Part shown: in pieces, positions 1 through 5,521 of the stretch
Position numbering within the stretch: the stretch's first letter is position 1
Layout of the letters: each line of letters starts with the position of its first letter
Assembly (NCBI GenBank): GCA_016934875.1
Contig: JAFGSC010000328.1
Span: 1 to 5,521 of the forward strand
Reading direction: 5' to 3'
Length of the DNA stretch: 5,521 bases
Origin: Candidatus Atribacteria bacterium
Lineage (GTDB): Bacteria; Atribacterota; Phoenicimicrobiia; Phoenicimicrobiales; Stramentimicrobiaceae
Made by a program: the position numbers and the translations under genes
The notes under the pieces: generated by a model
Told to the model about the DNA's origin: nothing
The model's input: the letters and a program-made list of their open reading frames with translations, nothing else
Databases searched by the model: none

Positions 1-32
1 AATTTAAAAATAGCAATAACCAGCAATTTTGT

Positions 33-98
33 ATTTTTCTGAAGGACTTTTTATATTTCTTGAATTATTTTTCTAAAAAAAGAAGGATTTTTAATATG
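33..98. repeat. Imperfect tandem repeat in AT-rich non-coding DNA
   Basis: Two related units lie side by side. The first has ATTTTTCT at 33-40 followed directly by GAAGGA at 41-46 and a T-rich tail. The second has ATTTTTCT at 67-74, a run of seven A, GAAGGA at 82-87 and a similar T-rich tail ending near 98. The surrounding 1-122 is very AT-rich, with stops in all frames, and shows no gene. The repeat may be a dispersed intergenic element or plain low-complexity drift; the window alone cannot tell. Confidence 0.3.
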
Positions 99-122
99 CA
101 ATATAGTATATAAATGTATTGA

Positions 123-335
123 CTAAATATAAAATTTAATAATTGTACTAACTATCCAAGCATCGATCTTTTATCATCACTCAACTTAAACCAAACCTAT
201 CCAAACTTTTCAGGCCAAAATATTTTTAACGGACAGAATTCTGGAAAGCTTTATATAAAACGTTCCGATCTCGAAGGTATAGCAATTACTCACGAGGAAG
301 TAGACGAATATGGAAGAACGCACAAACATGAGTAA
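123..335 (+). pseudogene. Coding-like remnant without start codon (C-terminal tail of an unknown gene)
   Basis: From just after a TGA at 120-122 this frame is open for 70 codons to TAA at 333-335, but it has no ATG, GTG or TTG. The second half reads like genuine protein, with a mixed charged and polar composition: it includes KLYIKRSDLEGIAITHEEVD followed by EYGRTHKHE at the C-terminus. Base composition here is visibly less AT-biased than in the flanks at 1-120 and 336-480. The likeliest reading is the surviving 3' end of a gene whose front was deleted or decayed; I do not recognise the family. Alternatives are a chance open frame or a rare start codon (several ATA/ATT codons lie at the front). 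The opposite strand also has a short open frame here (about 210-329), but it looks less protein-like. The remnant lies about 150 bp before dctP and is not obviously part of that operon. Confidence 0.4.
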
Positions 336-483
336 ATATTAAGGCAAAAATAAACGCACTTTTAGAGCATTTTTAACTAGATAAAAGTTGAGAGTAATTT
401 ATTGTTGGAGGTGATAGATGAAATATACTGTTTAGTTTTTTTAAATTGGAATATATAAAATTTAAGAGGAGGAAATTAGGAAG
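336..483 (+). promoter_or_regulatory. Leader region of the TRAP operon, no clear promoter
   Basis: This AT-rich stretch separates the upstream remnant from dctP. It holds the mini-ORF at 418-435 and the dctP ribosome binding site (AGGAGG at 467-472, 11 nt before ATG 484). I searched by eye for a -35/-10 pair and found none convincing. A TAATTT at 395-400 and a TATAAA at 454-459 could be -10 elements, but neither has a good -35 at the right distance. The operon promoter is probably here or further upstream. No GC-rich terminator or riboswitch-like fold is evident. Confidence 0.3.
418..435 (+). other. Five-codon mini-ORF (MKYTV) with optimal Shine-Dalgarno
   Basis: GGAGGTGAT at 407-415 is close to a full match to the 16S rRNA anti-SD, and its GGAGG core lies 6 nt before ATG 418. 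The frame encodes only Met-Lys-Tyr-Thr-Val before TAG at 433-435. The stop is followed by a run of seven T, and dctP starts 48 nt further on with its own AGGAGG. It could be a leader mini-gene that affects dctP translation, or the surviving start of a deleted gene. A chance SD is possible, but the quality and spacing of the site make it worth recording. No attenuator hairpin is visible beside it. Confidence 0.3.
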
Positions 484-1500
484 ATGAAATTATTTAAAAA
501 ATTTTCAACGGTCAGTTTAATTATGCTGCTTTTTTTGTCAATTGCTATGTTTGCTACTTTAACGTCATTTGCTCAGGAGCCGGTTACGATGGTTTTGGCA
601 TCCATGTTACCTGGTGAAGACCATGTCTATAATAGAACACTAAAATATTTTGCCGAAAAAGTCGATGAGTACTATGATGGACCAGTCAATTTTGAATTTC
701 ATTTTGCTGCAGATCTAGGGACCGAAAAAGATCTCTTTGAATATATGATGAAAGGGGTTGCAGTTGATGCTGCTATTATTTCACCTGCATGGATGGCAAC
801 TTGGGACAAGAGAGCTGCCTTTATGGATGCACCTTTCCTATTCAAAAATCAAGCTGCCTGGGAAGAAGGAATGAAAACCGAAGTATTTAAGTCAGTTGCT
901 GATCAATTAACCGAAAAAGGTGTTAGAATTATTGGTTATGGTGGTGGCGTAAACAGAAACTTAATCGTCAATAAACCTGTTTGGAGAACAGCTGATCTGT
1001 CAGATGTGGAAATGAGAGTTCAAGGTTCACCGCTGCAGCAAAAGGTTTTTGATGCTGTTGGCGTCAAGGCAACCCCATTAGATTATATGCAGGTTTATGA
1101 TGCCATCAAAACAGGAGTTTTAGATGGTTTAGAAAATGAACCTTTCGGCCTTTATTCCATGAAATTTTATGAGGTAGCGCCCTATTATGTATTAACGAAA
1201 CACCAGATGACTATCCGTGTCCTATGTTTTAGTGAAACACGTTTTCAAAGTTTCCCGAAAGCGTTACAGGAAGCAATATTAAAAGCCGGTTCCGAAGCTT
1301 CTGCATGGCATCATACTACAGAAATTGCTGAAAGTGATAAACTAGTGGAAGATTTAGTTGAATCGGGTCAATTAAAGGTTATTATGTTCTATAATACTGA
1401 GATTCTCAACAGAGCTGTCCCAATAGTAGAAGAGTATGCGAAAGAGTTGGGTGTTGAAGATATTATGGAAGCTATCAAAGCCATCAATACAAAGTACTAA
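484..1500 (+). CDS. dctP: TRAP transporter substrate-binding protein, DctP family
   Basis: This 338-residue periplasmic (or cell-surface) solute-binding protein is the extracytoplasmic receptor of a TRAP transporter. It captures a small organic anion and delivers it to the DctQ/DctM membrane part, which is driven by an ion gradient. Residues 1-30 are a signal peptide: a basic start (MKLFKK), a hydrophobic core and a Ser-Phe-Ala signal peptidase I site before Gln31. Family hallmarks are NRNLIVNKP at 157-165, MRVQGSPLQQKVFDAVGV from 177, and DGLENE at 214-219. Arg158, Arg178 and Asn218 are spaced 20 and 40 residues apart, the same spacing as Arg127, Arg147 and Asn187 of the sialic-acid protein SiaP. 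Arg178 is therefore the likely carboxylate-clamping residue. Length is normal. The start is set by AGGAGG at 467-472 and by the well-formed signal peptide. It is the first gene of dctPQM. The exact ligand cannot be read from the sequence; a carboxylate or sulfonate is the likeliest. Confidence 0.95.
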   Translation: MKLFKKFSTVSLIMLLFLSIAMFATLTSFAQEPVTMVLASMLPGEDHVYNRTLKYFAEKVDEYYDGPVNFEFHFAADLGTEKDLFEYMMKGVAVDAAIISPAWMATWDKRAAFMDAPFLFKNQAAWEEGMKTEVFKSVADQLTEKGVRIIGYGGGVNRNLIVNKPVWRTADLSDVEMRVQGSPLQQKVFDAVGVKATPLDYMQVYDAIKTGVLDGLENEPFGLYSMKFYEVAPYYVLTKHQMTIRVLCFSETRFQSFPKALQEAILKAGSEASAWHHTTEIAESDKLVEDLVESGQLKVIMFYNTEILNRAVPIVEEYAKELGVEDIMEAIKAINTKY

Positions 1501-1544
1501 CTCTTTTTAACAATGATAAATTACTCTACGAGAATAAATAATTT

Positions 1545-1574
1545 GGCAGGCAGAAGTAAGTTTTTCTGCCTGCC
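1545..1574 (+). promoter_or_regulatory. Perfect 11-bp stem-loop between dctP and dctQ
   Basis: GGCAGGCAGAA at 1545-1555 is the exact reverse complement of TTCTGCCTGCC at 1564-1574, with an 8-nt loop. It is the most GC-rich element in the 104-bp gap and stands out in this AT-rich DNA. The downstream tract (TTAATAATATTTT) is only weakly T-rich, so it is at best a leaky terminator. In transport operons such hairpins after the binding-protein gene often protect the upstream mRNA or cut read-through, giving more binding protein than membrane subunits. That role is inferred here. Confidence 0.7.
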
Positions 1575-1604
1575 TTAATAATATTTTACAGAGAGAGGGG
1601 AAAG

Positions 1605-2117
1605 ATGTTTTTTCGTTTTGTAGATCTGTATGAAAGTTTGATAAAAAAATTGATTATATTATTTATGTATATATTGTTATTTTCTCTCACTTTACAAGTG
1701 TCCGGCAGATATATCAATTTTATTCCCAGGTATCTTTGGACGCTTGAAGCAGTTAATTTTTCACTCATTTGGCTTATATTTTTAGGCTCTATCACAGGCT
1801 TACGAGGTAGAAAACATTTTTTTGTTGATATTTTTGGGGAAAAAATGAGTTCTGACTCGAGAAAGCGGTTAGAAAAGTTGTTTAATGTTAGCTATTTCTT
1901 TGCAGTGGGTTCAGTAACTTTAGTCTTTATTTTTTATGGTTATCAGTACTTTGTAGATTGGGGTCTTATTCAGCGTTCAGAGTTAACCGGAATGAATTTA
2001 GGTTGGGTTTATGTGTCTGTTCCTTTTGCCGGAATTTCATGGCTCATTTTTTTAGTTGAAGATTTTTATAAGACATATTTTCTCAATAGGGCATTTTCAA
2101 AAAGACAAGGAAGGTGA
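1605..2117 (+). CDS. dctQ: TRAP transporter small membrane subunit, DctQ family
   Basis: This 170-residue inner-membrane protein has the four hydrophobic segments expected of DctQ: about residues 14-33, 46-65, 93-112 and 132-152. DctQ is the small subunit that pairs with DctM and helps dock the loaded binding protein. Characteristic residues are LEAVNFSLIWLIFLGS at 47-62, followed by a basic loop ending in KHFFVD (70-75), which matches the usual E...W..FLG......H..vD pattern. NLGWVYVSVPFAG at 131-143 leads into the last segment. Length is typical. ATG 1605 is chosen because a purine-rich SD (GAGAGGGG, 1593-1600) lies 4 nt upstream and the protein starts in register with the family. It lies 104 bp after dctP, beyond the stem-loop, and 10 bp before dctM. 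DctQ proteins are poorly conserved, so the call rests on topology, these motifs and context. Confidence 0.9.
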   Translation: MFFRFVDLYESLIKKLIILFMYILLFSLTLQVSGRYINFIPRYLWTLEAVNFSLIWLIFLGSITGLRGRKHFFVDIFGEKMSSDSRKRLEKLFNVSYFFAVGSVTLVFIFYGYQYFVDWGLIQRSELTGMNLGWVYVSVPFAGISWLIFLVEDFYKTYFLNRAFSKRQGR

Positions 2118-2127
2118 AAATAGAAAA

Positions 2128-3432
2128 ATGAGTAATGCATTTGTTGTAACAGTCACAATGTTTGGTTTATTAATCGGATTCATCATTTTAAAGGTACCGA
2201 TTAGTTACTCTTTGGCCTTTGCTGTTCTCCCTATTTTGTTTTTAACACCCCGTATTACCCCGGTTATGCTGTTATCCCGGATGATGATTCAATATGGTGC
2301 AATTATGCTTATTTGCATTCCTTTTTTCTTGTTAGCTGCCTACACTATGAATCAATCGGGCATTACAAAAAAGTTAATTCGTTTTTCCCAGGCTTTAGTT
2401 GGGTGGCTGCCTGGTGGATTAGGCCATATTAATGTTTTAGCCAGTATGTTCTTTGCCGGAATTTCTGGTTCTTCCAATGCTGATGTTGCCGGGATAGGAG
2501 GGGTTTTGATTCCAGCCATGATTAAAGAGGGATATGATAAAAACTTTTCAGTTGCAGTAACAGCTTGCTCGGCAGTTATGGGCAATATTATACCGCCCAG
2601 TATCATGATGTTGGTATGGGGAAGTACACTGAGTACCTCTATTTCAGGTTTATTTCTTGCCGGTTTCGTCCCGGGCGTAATGATTGGCATTTCCCAAATG
2701 ATTCTCGTTTATATTTATGCTCGCAAGAGAAAATATCCCGTGATGGCGAAATTTGATTTTAAAGAAGTTTCAGCCAGTTTTAAAGAGTCAATACTGGCTC
2801 TTTTTACACCAGTCATTATTATTGGTGGGATAATCGGGGGTTTTGTTACACCCACTGAAGCTTCTTTATTGGCAGCGATTTATGCTTTAATATTGGGCAT
2901 TATTATATATCGTTCTTTACCTTTAAAAGGAGTGTCTCCTCTTTTATTGGAAACGGGGCAAATGGCTGCACTGGTCCTATTTGCAGTGGGAACTGCCTCG
3001 ATTTATGCATGGGTACTGGCTTATTTTAAGATACCCCAATTTTTAGTGAATACCATCGGCTCCTTGACTACTTCTCCCATAATTATGTTGTTTTTAATTG
3101 TTTTAGTATTTTTATTTGTCGGTACTTTTTTGGATGCAGTACCTGCTATCATCATATTAGGCCCCCTTTTACAGCCATTAGCTGCCTCTGTAGGTATTCA
3201 TCCTCTTCACTTCGGAATTGTCGGTGTTATGTCCATAGCCTTTGGTCTAGTAACACCACCCTATGGATTATGTCTTTTAATTGCCAGCCAAATAGCTGGC
3301 ATCAATTGTATGCAAGCTATTAAAGAAGTCGGGGTATTCTTATTGGCTATGCTAATAGTATTAACCATTGTGATTTTTTTTCCCATGGTATCCCTATATA
3401 TTCCAAAATTATTTTTACCCTATTTATTCTAG
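2128..3432 (+). CDS. dctM: TRAP transporter large membrane subunit, DctM family
   Basis: This 434-residue, very hydrophobic protein is the transport subunit of the TRAP system. It moves the substrate across the inner membrane, normally coupled to Na+ (or H+). DctM motifs appear in order: GISGSSNADVAGIGG (Ser113 to Asp119 region), NIIPPS at 153-158, VTPTEAS at 240-246, GTFLDAVPA at 332-340 and VTPPYG at 375-380. The SGSS and TPP-type re-entrant loops belong to the two pseudo-symmetric halves that carry ions and substrate. The frame is open from an ATG at 2056, but that start would overlap dctQ by 62 nt and add a charged, non-family N-terminus. ATG 2128 is preferred, with AGGTGA at 2112-2117 as SD, 10 nt away and overlapping the dctQ stop. 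This gives the normal length and implies translational coupling to dctQ. No key motif is missing. Confidence 0.95.
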   Translation: MSNAFVVTVTMFGLLIGFIILKVPISYSLAFAVLPILFLTPRITPVMLLSRMMIQYGAIMLICIPFFLLAAYTMNQSGITKKLIRFSQALVGWLPGGLGHINVLASMFFAGISGSSNADVAGIGGVLIPAMIKEGYDKNFSVAVTACSAVMGNIIPPSIMMLVWGSTLSTSISGLFLAGFVPGVMIGISQMILVYIYARKRKYPVMAKFDFKEVSASFKESILALFTPVIIIGGIIGGFVTPTEASLLAAIYALILGIIIYRSLPLKGVSPLLLETGQMAALVLFAVGTASIYAWVLAYFKIPQFLVNTIGSLTTSPIIMLFLIVLVFLFVGTFLDAVPAIIILGPLLQPLAASVGIHPLHFGIVGVMSIAFGLVTPPYGLCLLIASQIAGINCMQAIKEVGVFLLAMLIVLTIVIFFPMVSLYIPKLFLPYLF

Positions 3433-3474
3433 CAGAGTCTTTTTATTACTTATGCTTCATTTTGGTTGATTAAA

Positions 3475-3503
3475 TTGAATAAGCTAAGCAAACATCTTAA
3501 AAT
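3475..3503 (+). promoter_or_regulatory. Possible promoter before the glycyl radical enzyme
   Basis: TTGAAT at 3475-3480 and TAAAAT at 3498-3503 are separated by 17 nt, matching the sigma-70 boxes at 4/6 and 5/6. Transcription would begin near 3510, so the hairpin at 3514-3539 would sit at the 5' end of a roughly 100-nt leader. In DNA this AT-rich such matches arise by chance, so this is tentative. The 180-bp gap after dctM makes a separate promoter plausible. Confidence 0.25.
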
Positions 3504-3513
3504 AAGTAGAATA

Positions 3514-3539
3514 AAGGAGGATAGGTTTCATTCCTCCTT
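3514..3539 (+). terminator. Hairpin after dctM, candidate weak terminator or 5'-leader stem
   Basis: AAGGAGGA at 3514-3521 pairs with TCCTCCTT at 3532-3539, an 8-bp stem with a 10-nt loop. The first six-T run (3551-3556) begins 11 nt after the stem, further than in a standard intrinsic terminator, so termination would be partial. The left arm contains a full AGGAGG, but no start codon follows at a usable distance, so it is probably not a working ribosome binding site. It may separate expression of the transporter from that of the downstream enzyme. Confidence 0.45.
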
Positions 3540-3612
3540 ATATTTAACTCTTTTTTAAATTAATCCAGTTGATGAGAAATATTAAAACGATTGTATTGGA
3601 GATCAATGTTAA

Positions 3613-5521
3613 ATGCAGATAGAAAATTTGTTTGCAATAAAAATACCTTCGAGAATAAAGGTATTAAAGAAGGAATTAATTGAAAAAGATGCAAGAATGT
3701 GTATCCATCGAGGGCTTTTAGTGACTCAAGCCTATCAGGAAAATGAAAATCAGGTTATCATATTAAAAAGAGCCCGGACTTTTAAAAAAATATTATCGGA
3801 AATTCCTATTTTTATCCAGGATAAAGCCTTAATCGTAGGGCACCCTGCCTCAATCTTAAGAGGGGCAGAAATTTTTCCAGAGATGAGTGTCCATTGGATG
3901 GAGAGAGAAATTAATGACTTTGAAACAAGGCCTTATAATCGACTAAAAATATTTTTTGAAGATAAAAAAATCATCAGGGAACAAATTTATCCCTACTGGA
4001 AAGGTAAGACAGTTTGCGATAAACTTGAAGCTTCCAGAAATCATCGAGTTCAGAAAGCGACAGATTGTGGTTTGATTTCCAATACACATCAATGGGGAGC
4101 CTTTGGACATGTAGCCTTAGATTTTGAGAAAGTTTTAAGCATGGGTTTTTCGAAAATTAAAAAAGAAATTCAAGAGAAAAAATCTGAACTGGATCTTACC
4201 GATCCGGATTATCTTTACTTCGATCAATTTTATCAAGCAGGTGAAATTATTTGTGATGCTGTAAGCATTTTTGCCAATCGTTATTCCAGGCTAGCCCGTC
4301 AAATGGCTAAGAAAAGCAACACCTTAAAGAGAAAAAAAGAACTGGAATTGATTAGCGATATTTGCAAACATGTTCCAAACTTCCCTGCACGTAATTTTTA
4401 TGAAGCACTCCAGTCATTCTGGTTTGTCCAGCTAATTCCTCAAATTGAATCAAATGGTTATTCTATTACACCTGGTCGATTTGATCAATATATGTATCCT
4501 TATTTTGAAAAGGATATAAGAAGGGGCTGTTTAAAGGTTCATGAGGCATTGGAATTATTGGAGTGTTTGTGGTTAAAATTTAATGAAATTATTCGGGTTG
4601 ATGACAAGGATGCTGCTGCCATTAATGCCGGTTATGCTTCTGGTCAAAATTTGGTCATTAGTGGTGTTAACAAGAGGGGAGAAGATTCAACCAATTTTTT
4701 ATCCTACATGTGTCTTATAGCCAATCAACATATTGGTTTGGGACAACCTAATTTTACCGTTCGTCTTCACAAGAAAACACCAGTAAATTTTTTAGAAAAA
4801 GTTAGTAAGAATATTTCTTATGGTAATGGCATGCCCCAGATTCTGAATGATGAGGTTATTATTCCGGGTTTATTACGAATTGATTCAAAACTGACCCTAT
4901 CAGAGGTAAGGGACTATATTCCGGTAGGGTGTGATGAAATTGCTGTAAAAGGTATGTGGGCTCGATCCAATGGAGGATATTTGAATTTTGCCAAAATATT
5001 GGAATTAACCCTTAATAGAGGTAAATGCGTACTATCCGGAAAACCCTCTGGTTTAAATTCAATCGTTCTTAATAAGATTAATTCTTTTGATGAATTTTTA
5101 GCTTCCTTCAAAGAATTGCTTAAAAAAGGAATTGAAATTCAGATAGCAGAGACAAACTATACTGATATTGTTCATCGAGAATTGGTCCCTTTGCCCTTTG
5201 TTTCTCTTTTGGTTCCCGGTTGTATTGAAAAAGGAAGAGATGTTACCCAGGGGGGAGCAAACTATAATTTTACCGGACCAGTCGGTGTGGGTGCTGCCAC
5301 GACCGGGGATTCTTTGATGGCAATTAAAAGAATCATTTTTCAGGAAAAGAAGAAGACCTTAAAAGAATTTAATGATACACTTAAGAGAAATTTTAAAGGT
5401 GAAGAAGTCCTTAGACAATATATCATTAATCATATTCCCAAATTTGGAAATGATGAAGATGAAGTTGACCAGCTGGTTGTCTTTTTAACCAGTAATTATT
5501 TTAATCAACTGGAAAAATATC
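3613..5521 (+). CDS. Glycyl radical enzyme, PFL-like lyase/dehydratase family, unknown substrate (partial, 3' end cut by window)
   Basis: 636 codons are present with no stop. Family members run to about 790-850 residues, so the C-terminal glycyl radical loop (RVxGY type) is missing only because the window ends. ATG 3613 follows a TAA at 3610-3612 directly, so no longer start exists; GGAG at 3598-3601 is a modest SD. Residues 14-75 match the usual family N-terminus. Later come GHVALDFEKVL (165-175), FYEALQSFWFVQ, IESNGYSITPGRFDQY (278-293), GQPNFTVRLH (377-386), GMPQILNDEVIIP (406-418), the active-site GCDE (439-442: thiyl Cys440, acid/base Glu442) and GGANYNFTGPVGVG (547-560). The Glu two residues after Cys fits the eliminating/decarboxylating branch rather than pyruvate formate-lyase itself, which has Cys-Cys. 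His166 and Ser284 seem to match substrate-contact residues of glycerol dehydratase (His164, Ser282). Its His281 is Tyr283 here, and its Asp447 has no Asp counterpart (residues 450-455 are ARSNGG). A diol dehydratase is thus unlikely. The enzyme is cytosolic, oxygen-sensitive and needs a radical-SAM activase, not seen here. The upstream TRAP genes suggest an imported organic anion as substrate. Confidence 0.93.
   Translation, partial: MQIENLFAIKIPSRIKVLKKELIEKDARMCIHRGLLVTQAYQENENQVIILKRARTFKKILSEIPIFIQDKALIVGHPASILRGAEIFPEMSVHWMEREINDFETRPYNRLKIFFEDKKIIREQIYPYWKGKTVCDKLEASRNHRVQKATDCGLISNTHQWGAFGHVALDFEKVLSMGFSKIKKEIQEKKSELDLTDPDYLYFDQFYQAGEIICDAVSIFANRYSRLARQMAKKSNTLKRKKELELISDICKHVPNFPARNFYEALQSFWFVQLIPQIESNGYSITPGRFDQYMYPYFEKDIRRGCLKVHEALELLECLWLKFNEIIRVDDKDAAAINAGYASGQNLVISGVNKRGEDSTNFLSYMCLIANQHIGLGQPNFTVRLHKKTPVNFLEKVSKNISYGNGMPQILNDEVIIPGLLRIDSKLTLSEVRDYIPVGCDEIAVKGMWARSNGGYLNFAKILELTLNRGKCVLSGKPSGLNSIVLNKINSFDEFLASFKELLKKGIEIQIAETNYTDIVHRELVPLPFVSLLVPGCIEKGRDVTQGGANYNFTGPVGVGAATTGDSLMAIKRIIFQEKKKTLKEFNDTLKRNFKGEEVLRQYIINHIPKFGNDEDEVDQLVVFLTSNYFNQLEKY

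Noticed and set aside
210..329. Minus-strand open frame overlapping the upstream remnant
   Set aside because: About 39 codons, hydrophobic and cysteine-containing without motif; the plus-strand reading looks more like real protein.
358..388. Inverted repeat ACTTTTA / TAAAAGT
   Set aside because: Only 7 mostly A-T pairs with a 17-nt loop; expected by chance in DNA this AT-rich.
1586..1795. Open frame on the minus strand across the start of dctQ
   Set aside because: It is antisense to a well-supported gene and has no recognisable motif.
2056..2127. Earlier in-frame start for dctM
   Set aside because: It would overlap dctQ by 62 nt, has no good ribosome binding site and adds a charged N-terminus not seen in DctM proteins; ATG 2128 has an SD and gives normal length.
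2352..2690. Open frame of 112 codons on the minus strand inside dctM
   Set aside because: It is a mirror of the conserved dctM coding sequence, and its Pro/Ile-rich translation does not resemble a protein family.
2565..2756. Second plus-strand open frame inside dctM
   Set aside because: It lies out of frame within conserved DctM motifs and has no convincing ribosome binding site.
3569..3597. TTGATG / TGTATT as a promoter for the glycyl radical enzyme
   Set aside because: Both boxes match at only 4/6, and the start of transcription would fall at or past the ribosome binding site.
3606..3686. ATG at 3606, closer to the GGAG, opening a 26-codon frame before the enzyme
   Set aside because: It stops at TGA after 26 codons and lies out of frame with the conserved N-terminus that begins at 3613; most likely chance.
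4914..5111. Open frame on the minus strand inside the glycyl radical enzyme
   Set aside because: It is antisense to the active-site region of a strongly conserved gene.
1..5521. CRISPR array, tRNA/rRNA gene, insertion sequence or phage attachment site
   Set aside because: No regularly spaced repeats, no transposase, no terminal inverted repeats and no tRNA-like fold were seen.

Overview
The window is AT-rich and reads almost entirely on the + strand. It looks like part of a catabolic locus of a strictly anaerobic, low-GC bacterium. The sign of anaerobic life is a glycyl radical enzyme, a class destroyed by oxygen. The codons are A/T-rich, with AGA/AGG and CGT/CGA both used for Arg. The phylum cannot be fixed from this sequence; a Firmicutes-like or Atribacterota-like anaerobe is a guess only.

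Layout. Positions 1-483 hold no intact gene. They contain an AT-rich stretch with an imperfect repeat (33-98), a coding-like remnant without a start codon (123-335), and a five-codon mini-ORF behind a near-perfect ribosome binding site (418-435). Positions 484-3432 encode a complete three-gene TRAP transporter: periplasmic binding protein DctP (484-1500), small membrane subunit DctQ (1605-2117) and large membrane subunit DctM (2128-3432). A perfect 11-bp stem-loop lies between dctP and dctQ. A 180-bp gap (3433-3612) contains an 8-bp hairpin and a possible promoter. It is followed by the first 636 codons of a PFL-like glycyl radical enzyme (3613 to the window edge). No stop is reached, and the C-terminal glycyl radical loop lies outside the window.

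How the genes probably work together (inference). The TRAP system would import a small organic anion; its binding protein keeps the Arg/Arg/Asn spacing of carboxylate-binding DctP proteins. The glycyl radical enzyme would then cleave, dehydrate or decarboxylate it. TRAP genes beside a glycyl radical lyase are known from isethionate and dihydroxypropanesulfonate degradation loci. Here, however, the active-site signature is Gly-Cys-Asp-Glu rather than the common Gly-Cys-Val-Glu, and some residues typical of diol dehydratases appear to be missing. The substrate is therefore open, and this enzyme is the most interesting object in the window. An activating radical-SAM enzyme is expected nearby but is not in the window.
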